Below, one piece after another: positions 15,243 through 21,682 of a DNA stretch of 21,682 bases. The notes beneath the pieces were generated by a model. The model was not told the DNA's origin, ran no database searches, and saw nothing but the letters and a program-made list of their open reading frames with translations. Made by a program: the position numbers and the translations under genes. Location of the stretch: assembly GCA_947454665.1 (NCBI GenBank), contig CANGMU010000012.1:1-21682 (forward strand), written 5' to 3'. The DNA comes from Pseudomonadota bacterium (lineage in GTDB: Bacteria; Pseudomonadota; Gammaproteobacteria; Steroidobacterales; Steroidobacteraceae). Numbering within the stretch: position 1 is the first letter of the stretch; each line of letters starts with the position of its first letter.

Positions 15243-16403
15243 ATGAACCTGCACGAATACCAGTCGAAGAGACTGTTTGCGGATTACGGCATACCGGTTC
15301 CGACCGGGGAAGTGGCTGCCACGCCGGACGAGGCGGTCGCCGCCGCGCGCCGCCTGGGCGGCCCGGTCTGGGTGGTCAAGGCACAGGTGCATGCGGGTGG
15401 CCGCGGCCTGGCCGGTGGCGTCAAGGTGGTCAAGGACCTCGACGCGGTCCGCGCTGCTGCTGCGGGCATGTTCGGCAAGCGCCTTGTGACGAAGCAGACC
15501 GGTCCCGAAGGCCTGCCGATCAGCCAGGTCTACGTCGAGTCCGGTTCCGCGATCGAACGCGAGATCTATCTCAGCCTTACCTTGAACCGCGAGAAGGGTC
15601 GCATCGCTGTCGTGGCCTCCGCGGCCGGTGGCATGGACATCGAGGAAGTCGCCGCGCACGAGCCGGAAAAGATCCTCTCCGCGACGATCCATCCGGCCGT
15701 CGGCCTCGAGGGCTACCAGGCCCGCGACCTGGCCTTCGGCCTGGGCTTCAGCGGTCCGCAGATCGCCGAGTTCGGCAAGATCCTCAAGGCCCTGTACAAG
15801 CTCTACATCGACAAGGACGCGAGCCTCGTCGAAGTGAATCCGCTGATCGTCACGAAGGACGGCAAGCTGCTTGCCCTTGATGCGAAGATCGGCATCGACC
15901 CCAACGCCGTGTTCCGTCATCCGGACCTGGCGGCGCTGCGCGATGAATCGCAGGAAGACCCGATGGAGGCGCGTGCCGCAAAGCACGACCTCAACTACGT
16001 TTCGCTTGATGGCGACATCGCCTGCATGGTGAACGGCGCGGGCCTGGCCATGGCCACGATGGACGTCATCAAGCTGCATGGCGGCAAGCCGGCGAACTTC
16101 CTCGACGTGGGCGGTGGTGCAACGCCGGAACGCGTGACGGCGGCCTTCGAGCTGATCCTGTCGAACCCGAACGTGCGCGCGATCCTCGTCAACATCTTCG
16201 GCGGCATCGTCCGCTGCGATGTCATCGCCGAGGGCGTGATGACCGCCGTGAAGAACGTCGGCGTGAAGGTGCCGGTCGTCGTGCGCCTCGAGGGCACGAA
16301 CGCCAGCCAGGCGCGCGAGATGCTCAAGCAGAGCGGGCTCGCCGTGCTCCCGGCCGAAGGCCTGACCGATGCCGCGAAGAAAGTCGTCGCGGCCGCCAAG
16401 TAA
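15243..16403 (+). CDS. sucC: succinyl-CoA synthetase (ADP/GDP-forming) beta subunit
   Basis: SucC is the nucleotide-binding subunit of the TCA-cycle enzyme that turns succinyl-CoA into succinate with formation of ATP or GTP. The 386-residue product begins MNLHEYQSKRLFADYGIPVP, the near-invariant family start, then the ATP-grasp domain with AGGRGLAGGV (about 51-60; E. coli, as I recall it, has Lys in place of Leu56). The C-terminal ligase part has MVNGAGLAMATMD, FLDVGGGATPERV and NIFGGIVRCDVIA. The frame is open 45 codons upstream, but the ATG at 15243 has a good Shine-Dalgarno and the family N-terminus. sucD follows after 15 bases, with AAGGACGG overlapping the sucC stop as its ribosome binding site. 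Confidence 0.97.
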   Translation: MNLHEYQSKRLFADYGIPVPTGEVAATPDEAVAAARRLGGPVWVVKAQVHAGGRGLAGGVKVVKDLDAVRAAAAGMFGKRLVTKQTGPEGLPISQVYVESGSAIEREIYLSLTLNREKGRIAVVASAAGGMDIEEVAAHEPEKILSATIHPAVGLEGYQARDLAFGLGFSGPQIAEFGKILKALYKLYIDKDASLVEVNPLIVTKDGKLLALDAKIGIDPNAVFRHPDLAALRDESQEDPMEARAAKHDLNYVSLDGDIACMVNGAGLAMATMDVIKLHGGKPANFLDVGGGATPERVTAAFELILSNPNVRAILVNIFGGIVRCDVIAEGVMTAVKNVGVKVPVVVRLEGTNASQAREMLKQSGLAVLPAEGLTDAAKKVVAAAK

Positions 16404-16418
16404 GGACGGACAGAACCC

Positions 16419-17534
16419 ATGAGCATTCTCGTCAACAAGCGCACCAAGGTCATCGTCCAGGGCTTCACCGGCAAGCAGGGCAGCTTCCACGCCCAGCAGT
16501 GCCTGGCCTATGGCACCCGCATCGTCGGCGGCGTCACGCCGGGTCGCGGTGGCACGACCCACCTCGACCAGCCTGTGTTCGACACCGTGCGCGACGCCGT
16601 GAAGCAGACCGGCGCGACCTGCAGCATGATTTATGTGCCGGCGCCGTTTGCCGCCGACGCGATCCTCGAGGCGGCCGATGCGGGCATCGAGCTCGTCGTC
16701 TGCATCACCGAGGGCATCCCGGTGAACGACATGATCCGCGTGAAGACGGCACTGGCCGGCACGGGCACGCGTCTCATCGGCCCGAACTGCCCCGGCATCA
16801 TCACGCCGGATGAATGCAAGATCGGCATCATGCCGGGCTTCATCCACAAGAAGGGCCGCATCGGCATCGTGTCCCGTTCGGGCACGCTCACCTATGAAAC
16901 CGTCCACCAGACCACGCAGAACGGCCTGGGCCAGAGCACCTGCGTCGGCATCGGTGGCGACCCGGTCCGCGGCATGAACTTCATCGACGTGATCGAGCTC
17001 TTCGAGCGTGATCCGCAGACCGAAGGCATCATCATGGTCGGCGAAATCGGCGGCAGCGATGAAGAGGCAGCTGCGGCCCACATCGCGAAGTTCGTCACCA
17101 AGCCGGTCGTCGCCTACATCGCCGGCGTGACGGCTCCTCCGGGCAAGCGCATGGGCCATGCCGGCGCGGTCGTCGCGGGTGGCAAGGGCACGGCAGCCGA
17201 CAAGTACAAGGCGCTGGAGGCCGCTGGCGTCCGCACCGTGCAGTCGCCTGCCGAGCTGGGCGCTGCCATGGCAGACCTGCTGAAGCGTCGCGCTGCCAAG
17301 CGCGCGAAGGCCGAAGCGGTCGCGCCGCGCAAGCCGGCCAAGAAGGGTGGCAAGGCCAAGCCCGCTGCCAAAAAGCCTGTCGCGAAGAAGGCCTCGAAGC
17401 CCGTGGCGAAGAAGAAAGTCGCCAAGCCGGTTGCGAAGAAGGTCGCCAGGAAGGCGGCGAAGAAGGTCGTGAAGAAGCCGGCCAAGAAGGCGCCGGTCCG
17501 CAAGACTGCGCGCAAGCCGGCCAAGAAGAAGTGA
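16419..17534 (+). CDS. sucD: succinyl-CoA synthetase alpha subunit with a histone-H1-like C-terminal tail
   Basis: Residues 1 to about 288 are a complete SucD: the CoA-binding Rossmann motif GFTGKQGSFHAQQ, GPNCPGIITPDECKIGIMPG, SRSGTLTYE, and the phospho-histidine His247 in GHAGAVVAGGKGTA, ending at QSPAELGAAMADLL, where SucD proteins normally stop. The gene then runs on in frame for about 83 residues (289-371) with 31 Lys, 7 Arg and a single acidic residue, the rest mostly Ala, Pro and Val (KKPVAKKASKPVAKKK and similar). Such tails are known from bacterial H1/AlgP-like DNA-binding proteins, not as part of SucD to my knowledge. The codon phase does not change at the junction, so a simple frameshift does not explain it. 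nadE begins 10 bases after the stop. Confidence 0.96.
   Translation: MSILVNKRTKVIVQGFTGKQGSFHAQQCLAYGTRIVGGVTPGRGGTTHLDQPVFDTVRDAVKQTGATCSMIYVPAPFAADAILEAADAGIELVVCITEGIPVNDMIRVKTALAGTGTRLIGPNCPGIITPDECKIGIMPGFIHKKGRIGIVSRSGTLTYETVHQTTQNGLGQSTCVGIGGDPVRGMNFIDVIELFERDPQTEGIIMVGEIGGSDEEAAAAHIAKFVTKPVVAYIAGVTAPPGKRMGHAGAVVAGGKGTAADKYKALEAAGVRTVQSPAELGAAMADLLKRRAAKRAKAEAVAPRKPAKKGGKAKPAAKKPVAKKASKPVAKKKVAKPVAKKVARKAAKKVVKKPAKKAPVRKTARKPAKKK
17283..17531 (+). repeat. low-complexity AAG/GCC-rich repeat encoding the SucD tail
   Basis: About 250 bases of degenerate short repeats built on AAG AAG, GCC AAG AAG and GCG AAG AAG units code for the Lys/Ala/Pro tail of SucD. The units vary in sequence and spacing and are not a clean tandem array. 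Their make-up differs sharply from the flanking parts of sucD and nadE. Such DNA can gain or lose units by slippage, so its length may vary between strains. Confidence 0.85.
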
Positions 17535-17544
17535 CCGGCCACGC

Positions 17545-19245
17545 GTGAGCGGTGACAGCCTCAAGCTCGCGCTCGCCCAGCTGAACCTGCTGGTCGGCGA
17601 TGTGCAGGGCAACCTCGATCGCGTGCTGGCCGAAGGCCGCCGGGCCGCCGCCTCCGGGATGGACCTCGTGGTCTTCCCGGAGCTCACGCTCTGCGGCTAT
17701 CCGCCGGAAGACCTCCTCTTCCATCGCGGCCTGCGTGCGCAGGTCGAGGAAGCGCTCGCGACGCTGTCGGACATCGTGCACTCCGGGGCAGAAGCAGAGC
17801 TGCCCTTGCCGGCACTCGTCGTCGGTTATCCGGAATATGAAGGCGAGGGGCACAGCCCGCGTCTGTACAACTCCGCCCGGCTCCTGAGGCGGGATGGCCC
17901 GACGGTCAATCATCGCAAGCGCTGCCTGCCGAACTACCGTGTCTTCGACGAGAAGCGATACTTCGAGGCCGGTGATTCGGCGGCCGTTTTTTCCCTGAAG
18001 GGATTCCAGGTCGGGTTGCTCGTCTGCGAGGACATCTGGGAGGCCGAGCCGGCCCGCGATGCTCGCGATGCGGGGGCCGAGATCCTGCTGGTGCTGAACG
18101 CGTCGCCCTACGAGCAGCGCAAGCAGCGCGAACGCGAACGCGTCCTGCGCGAGCGTGCCGTCGCGCTCGGCGTGCCCGTTGTCTATGTGAACCTCGTCGG
18201 CGGACAGGACGAGCTGGTGTTCGACGGTCGCTCTTTCGTCATCGATGGCAGGGGTGACCTCGTCTTGCGGTCACGGGCCTTCGGTGAGGCGCTCAATACC
18301 GTGGAGTTCGGCCGTGATGACGCGGGTGGTGTCGTCGTGCGTGCGCTGGACGCCGACCCGATCGCCCCTGAGCTCGGTCCTGAGGAAAGCGTCTATCGCG
18401 CGCTGGTGCTCGGCGTCCGCGACTATGTGGGCAAGCACCGTTTTCCCGGCGTCGTGATGGGTCTTTCCGGTGGTGTTGATTCAGCGCTGACCCTGGCTAT
18501 TGCGGTCGATGCGCTGGGCGCTGACCGCGTGCAGGTCGTCATGATGCCGTCGCGCTATACCTCGCAGATGAGCGTCGACGATGCCGAAGCGCAGGCCCGC
18601 ACACTGGGTGTGCAGTACGGCGTGATCTCCATCGAGCACATGTTTGCGGCGACGCTCGATTCGCTGGCCGAGCAGTTCGTCGGACTCAAGCCCGATACGA
18701 CGGAAGAGAACATCCAGGCCCGCATCCGCGGACTGCTCTTGATGGCGATCTCGAACAAGACCGGCCGCATGTTGCTGACCACGGGCAACAAGAGCGAAAT
18801 GGCCGTCGGCTACGCCACGCTGTATGGCGACATGAACGGGGGTTTCGCGCCGATCAAGGACTGCAGCAAGCTGCTGGTCTACCGGCTGGCGCGATACCGC
18901 AACCTGCTGGCTCGCGAGCGGGGCGACTACGGTGATGCCGATGTCATTCCGGCGCGTGTCATCGAACGTGAGCCGACTGCGGAATTGCGTCCCGACCAGA
19001 AGGACACGGATTCGCTGCCGGCCTACGAGGTGCTGGACGCGATCCTCGAAGCCTTCATCGAGGAAGACCTTTCGGTGGACGAGATCGTCGATCGGGGTTT
19101 CGACCGCGCGGTCGTCGGTCGCGTGCTCGACATGGTCAAGCGCAATGAATACAAGCGCCGGCAGTCTCCGCCGGGCATCCGCGTCAGCCGCCGTGCCTTC
19201 GGCCGCGACTGGCGTTATCCGATCACGAGCGGGTACCGGCGCTAG
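17545..19245 (+). CDS. nadE: glutamine-dependent NAD+ synthetase
   Basis: This 566-residue enzyme makes NAD+ from deamido-NAD+ with ATP, taking ammonia from glutamine. The N-terminal nitrilase-type glutaminase domain (about 5-260) has the triad Glu46 (VFPELTLCGYPPEDLL), Lys125 (HRKRCLPNYRVFDE) and Cys161 (LLVCEDIWE). The C-terminal synthetase domain has the PP-loop SGGVDS (308-313) and TTGNKSEMAVGYATLYGDMNGG. So it is the bacterial two-domain form, not the short ammonia-dependent NadE. GTG at 17545 is the start: KLALAQLN follows at the right distance. It lies 10 bases after sucD with no obvious Shine-Dalgarno, which suggests coupling to sucD translation. It converges on bamD. Confidence 0.96.
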   Translation: MSGDSLKLALAQLNLLVGDVQGNLDRVLAEGRRAAASGMDLVVFPELTLCGYPPEDLLFHRGLRAQVEEALATLSDIVHSGAEAELPLPALVVGYPEYEGEGHSPRLYNSARLLRRDGPTVNHRKRCLPNYRVFDEKRYFEAGDSAAVFSLKGFQVGLLVCEDIWEAEPARDARDAGAEILLVLNASPYEQRKQRERERVLRERAVALGVPVVYVNLVGGQDELVFDGRSFVIDGRGDLVLRSRAFGEALNTVEFGRDDAGGVVVRALDADPIAPELGPEESVYRALVLGVRDYVGKHRFPGVVMGLSGGVDSALTLAIAVDALGADRVQVVMMPSRYTSQMSVDDAEAQARTLGVQYGVISIEHMFAATLDSLAEQFVGLKPDTTEENIQARIRGLLLMAISNKTGRMLLTTGNKSEMAVGYATLYGDMNGGFAPIKDCSKLLVYRLARYRNLLARERGDYGDADVIPARVIEREPTAELRPDQKDTDSLPAYEVLDAILEAFIEEDLSVDEIVDRGFDRAVVGRVLDMVKRNEYKRRQSPPGIRVSRRAFGRDWRYPITSGYRR

Positions 19246-19260
19246 GCAGTCCAGCGCCGG
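19236..19260. other. hairpin across the nadE stop codon, between convergent nadE and bamD
   Basis: CCGGCGCT (19236-19243) and AGCGCCGG (19253-19260) form a perfect 8-base-pair stem with a 9-base loop at the end of nadE, 10 bases before the bamD stop. No T-run follows on either strand, so it is not a canonical intrinsic terminator; it could protect 3' ends or aid Rho-dependent termination for both genes. Confidence 0.4.
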
Positions 19261-19270
19261 CCTGCATCAA

Positions 19271-20104
19271 TCAGCCCCGGTCCCAGCTCCAGACTTTCCA
19301 CCACGACTTCTTGCCGAGGTCGCTGGTGTCGTCCTGCGGGAAGTTTTCCTTGTAGACCTTCTCCGTGTTGGCGGCGAGGTCGTCGTATCCGAGACGGCGG
19401 TAGGCATCGATCATGATGCGCAGCGCATCGCGCACGACCGGCGCGCCGTCATACTGCTCGACGCACTGTTCGGCACGCCGCGCAGCGGCCACCCAGGCGC
19501 CGCGTGAAAGGTAGTAGCGCGCGATCTGGATCTCGTAGTTCGCGAGGCGGTTACGCAGATAGGTCATGCGGACCCTGGCGTCCGCCGCGTAGGGGCTCTT
19601 CGGATAGCGGTCGACGACGACCTTGAAGGCATCGAAGGATTTCTTCGCTGTGGTCGGCGGGCGTTCGGCGATGTCCACGCCGATCCACTTCTCGATCCGG
19701 TAGGGCGTCCGTTCGAACTCGACCAGGCCCTTCAGGTACCAGGCGTAGTCGATACGCGGATGCGCCGGGTTCTCGCGGATGAAGGTTTCGGCGGCGTCCG
19801 TGGCCGATTCCTTTTCCTTCGCCTTGTAGTACGCGTAGATGATGTCCAGACGGGCCTGGCGGGCCTGGTCGGTGAACGGGTAGCGCGCGTTCAGGGCTTC
19901 GTAGAGGCGGATGGCTTCGCCGTAATCGCTGGAATTGAGCGCCTTGCTGGCGCGTTCGTAGAGGGTGTCCGGCGCCAGGCGCGACAGGCGAGCCGCATCC
20001 TTCGTGCAGGCCGCGAGCAAACCCAGGGCCACTGCCGCGAGGGCGGGCAGCAAGATCCGCCAGGGGCTCTGACGTGTGTCGGCTGCAGGTCGGGTGGGGA
20101 TCAT
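19271..20104 (-). CDS. bamD: outer membrane assembly lipoprotein BamD (ComL)
   Basis: BamD is the essential TPR lipoprotein of the Bam complex that folds beta-barrels into the outer membrane. The 277-residue product has a lipoprotein signal with lipobox LAAC (lipidated Cys33), then TPR repeats opening with DTLYERASKALNSSDYGEAIRLYEALNARYPF. The family features YYKAKEKESATDAAETFIRENPAHPRIDYAWYLKG and RPPTTAKKSFDAFKVVVDRYPKSPYAADA follow. The tail DLGKKSWWKVWSW is typical of the Xanthomonadales-type protein. The ATG at 20104 fits the signal peptide, though its n-region is rather long. The frame is open far upstream only as antisense to rluD. It diverges from rluD with 72 bases between starts and converges on nadE. 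Confidence 0.95.
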   Translation of the reverse strand: MIPTRPAADTRQSPWRILLPALAAVALGLLAACTKDAARLSRLAPDTLYERASKALNSSDYGEAIRLYEALNARYPFTDQARQARLDIIYAYYKAKEKESATDAAETFIRENPAHPRIDYAWYLKGLVEFERTPYRIEKWIGVDIAERPPTTAKKSFDAFKVVVDRYPKSPYAADARVRMTYLRNRLANYEIQIARYYLSRGAWVAAARRAEQCVEQYDGAPVVRDALRIMIDAYRRLGYDDLAANTEKVYKENFPQDDTSDLGKKSWWKVWSWDRG

Positions 20105-20136
20105 CGGCGGTGAGTCCAGGCTCGTGGGAACGTGAG

Positions 20137-20142
20137 AGTATA
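20137..20142 (-). promoter_or_regulatory. candidate bamD promoter, -10 box
   Basis: TATACT on the minus strand (5/6 match) lies 32 bases before the bamD ATG in the 72-base divergent space. The -35 region is weak (TTTCGG-like, overlapping the leader of rluD). The start point would be near 20131. Confidence 0.4.
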
Positions 20143-20176
20143 GCGAAAGCGCCACTCGGCACCCGAAAGACCCCTG

Positions 20177-21136
20177 ATGACCCCGGAAGTTCGCGAACAC
20201 AGTCTTGTCCTGCCGGATTCCCCGGCCGGGACGCGCATCGATGCCGCGCTGGCCCAGGCCCTGCCGCAGTATTCCCGCTCCCGGCTCGCCAACTGGATCA
20301 AGGACGGGGCCGTCACCGTCAATGGCAAGCAGCTGAAGCCGAAGGAGCTGGTCTTCGGCGGCGAGGCCGTGGTGGTCCGCGCCGAGATACCGGCTGACGA
20401 TTCGGTTGTTGCCGAGAAGATCCCACTGGATGTTGCCCATACGGACAAGCACCTGTTCGTCATCAACAAGCCCGTCGGTCTCGTGGTGCATCCGGGTGCC
20501 GGCAATCCGTCCCACACCTTGCAGAATGCGCTGCTGGCCCATGATCCGAAGCTTGCTCACCTGCCGAGGGCCGGCATCGTGCACCGGATCGACAAGGACA
20601 CGAGCGGCCTGCTCGTCGTCGCCCGGACGCTGGAGGCGCATACCGCACTGGTGGAGATGCTGCGCGAGCACGCCATCCAGCGCGAATACCTGGCGCTGGT
20701 CGTCGGTCGCGTAACGGGTGGCGGCACGGTGGATGAACCCATCGGACGCCATCGCACGGATCGCCTGAAGATGAGCGTGCGCGCAGATGGCCGCGATGCC
20801 GTCACGCATTACCGCATTGCCGAGCGCTTCAAGAACCACACTTTGCTGCGAATCCAGCTCGAGACGGGCCGCACCCACCAGATCCGCGTCCACATGGCGC
20901 ATATCGGTCACCCGCTGGCCGGCGACCCGACCTATGGCGGCCGTCGCCAGCTGACGGCGGGCGAAGATCCGGTTGCGCGCGCCGCGCTGCAGGCCTTCAA
21001 GCGGCAAGCGCTGCATGCGACGCGGCTGCAGTTCGAGCACCCGGTCACTGGCAAGGTTGTGGATGTCGAGGTGCCGCCGCCCGCGGACTTTGCGCAGTTG
21101 CTGGATGTCCTGCGCAAGGCGGCTGCGCCGCGCTGA
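20177..21136 (+). CDS. rluD: 23S rRNA pseudouridine synthase RluD
   Basis: RluD makes pseudouridines in helix 69 of 23S rRNA (positions 1911, 1915 and 1917 in E. coli), at the subunit interface. The 319-residue product has an S4 RNA-binding domain (about 16-75, AGTRIDAALAQ...YSRSRLANWIKDGAVTVNG) and the RluA-type catalytic domain. The latter has NKPVGLVVHPG and the catalytic Asp139 in HRIDKDTSGLLVVA; RTHQIRVHMAHIGHPLAGDPTYG follows near the end. Other RluA-family members are possible in principle, but the S4 domain, length and the bamD-rluD-pgeF setting favour RluD. Its stop overlaps the pgeF start (TGATG), as in many gammaproteobacteria. Confidence 0.94.
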   Translation: MTPEVREHSLVLPDSPAGTRIDAALAQALPQYSRSRLANWIKDGAVTVNGKQLKPKELVFGGEAVVVRAEIPADDSVVAEKIPLDVAHTDKHLFVINKPVGLVVHPGAGNPSHTLQNALLAHDPKLAHLPRAGIVHRIDKDTSGLLVVARTLEAHTALVEMLREHAIQREYLALVVGRVTGGGTVDEPIGRHRTDRLKMSVRADGRDAVTHYRIAERFKNHTLLRIQLETGRTHQIRVHMAHIGHPLAGDPTYGGRRQLTAGEDPVARAALQAFKRQALHATRLQFEHPVTGKVVDVEVPPPADFAQLLDVLRKAAAPR

Positions 21137-21682
21137 TGGCCCCGCTGCCGTTCATCACGCCGGATTGGCCGGCCCCCGCGGGAGTGCGGGCGCTGTGCAC
21201 GGTCCGCAGTGGCGGTGCCAGCAAGCCGCCTTACAAATCCTTTAATTTCGGCCAGCGCGTGGGCGACAGGCCGGAAGCGCTCGCCGCGAACCTGGCGACG
21301 TTGTCCGCGGCCGCGAGCCTGCCGGCGACGCCCGATTGGTTGGTGCAGGTGCATGGGAACCGCGTGGTCGATCTGGACCTGTTGGGCGACCGGGAGGCCG
21401 ATGCGGCCATTGCGCGCCAGGCAGGTCGGGTCTGCGCGATCCAGACCGCCGACTGTCTGCCGGTGCTGTTTGCCACCACCGATGGGTCTGCCGTTGCGGC
21501 GGCCCATGCCGGTTGGCGAGGTCTTGCCGCTGGCGTGCTGGAAGCCACCGTGGCTGCGCTCGACGAGGCCGTGCCCGGCGCAGACGTCATCGCCTGGCTG
21601 GGGCCGGCCATCGGTCCGGCGCATTTCGAAGTGGGCGCGGAAGTGGTCGAGGCTTTCGAAGGCCCGGACCCGGATGCGGAAA
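21136..21682 (+). CDS. pgeF: peptidoglycan editing factor PgeF (YfiH/laccase-domain), partial
   Basis: The gene runs off the window after 182 complete codons. The zinc-site residues of the YfiH family are all present: His73 in QVHGNRVV, Cys107 in TADCLPVL and His124 in AHAGWRGL; GPAIGPAHFEVG follows. The N-terminal SFNFGQRVGDRP is also typical. Proteins of this family were first called polyphenol oxidases. In E. coli the enzyme acts on UDP-MurNAc-L-Ser to keep serine out of peptidoglycan, and relatives have purine nucleoside phosphorylase activity. The ATG overlaps the rluD stop (TGATG), which points to coupled translation. The missing part should be about 60-70 residues. Confidence 0.93.
   Translation, partial: MAPLPFITPDWPAPAGVRALCTVRSGGASKPPYKSFNFGQRVGDRPEALAANLATLSAAASLPATPDWLVQVHGNRVVDLDLLGDREADAAIARQAGRVCAIQTADCLPVLFATTDGSAVAAAHAGWRGLAAGVLEATVAALDEAVPGADVIAWLGPAIGPAHFEVGAEVVEAFEGPDPDAE

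Noticed and set aside
14955..17687. A 910-codon open frame on the minus strand across sucC, sucD and the start of nadE
   Set aside because: It is exactly antisense to well-supported genes, has a composition rich in Arg, His, Asp and Leu typical of antisense high-G+C frames, and shows no family motif. It extends across gene borders, as a codon-bias artefact would.
20105..21040. Upstream extension of the bamD frame to 21040
   Set aside because: The extension is antisense to rluD, and the lipoprotein signal peptide begins at 20104.
1..21682. CRISPR arrays, tRNA or rRNA genes, insertion sequences, toxin-antitoxin or phage genes
   Set aside because: Looked for on both strands; no spaced repeats, cloverleaf sequences, transposase motifs or terminal inverted repeats were seen.

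Overview
The window comes from a high-G+C gammaproteobacterium. The gene order is close to that known from Xanthomonadales and their relatives: a type IV pilus block (pilS, pilR, pilA, pilB, pilC, pilD) joined on one side to coaE-zapD-yacG and on the other to sucC-sucD-nadE, followed by bamD, rluD and pgeF. Two large secreted S9 peptidases and small lipoproteins fit the same group. The assignment rests on gene order and protein resemblance only; no rRNA or other marker lies in the window. Nearly all the DNA is coding. No tRNA, rRNA, insertion sequence, prophage or CRISPR array was seen, and no stretch over 300 bases lacks a gene.

Left part (1-5892): the tail of an ABC exporter ATPase is translationally coupled, through two ATGA overlaps, to a membrane-anchored TPR protein and a DUF6491-type lipoprotein. 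Converging on this operon is a periplasmic dipeptidyl-peptidase-IV-like enzyme. Divergent from that is a prolyl-oligopeptidase-like lipoprotein. The peptidase pair shares a very short start region, and the minus-strand member may be translated from a leaderless mRNA.

Pilus block (5880-15193, all minus strand): pilS-pilR encode the sensor kinase and sigma-54 activator. They are followed by a 194-base control region with a near-perfect sigma-54 promoter for pilA and a set of GTGAC repeats upstream, which are candidate PilR sites. pilA ends at a strong intrinsic terminator. Then comes a tightly packed run pilB-pilC-pilD-coaE-zapD-yacG: assembly ATPase, platform protein, prepilin peptidase, last step of CoA synthesis, FtsZ-ring cross-linker and gyrase inhibitor.

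Right part (15243-21682): sucC and sucD encode succinyl-CoA synthetase, and nadE the glutamine-dependent NAD+ synthetase, probably one transcript divergent from pilS. The most unusual feature is here: SucD carries an extra C-terminal tail of about 83 residues made almost entirely of Lys, Ala, Pro, Val and Arg, like bacterial histone-H1/AlgP-type tails, attached to an otherwise normal TCA-cycle enzyme. bamD (outer-membrane assembly lipoprotein) converges on nadE and diverges from rluD (23S rRNA pseudouridine synthase), which overlaps pgeF (peptidoglycan editing factor, cut by the window end).
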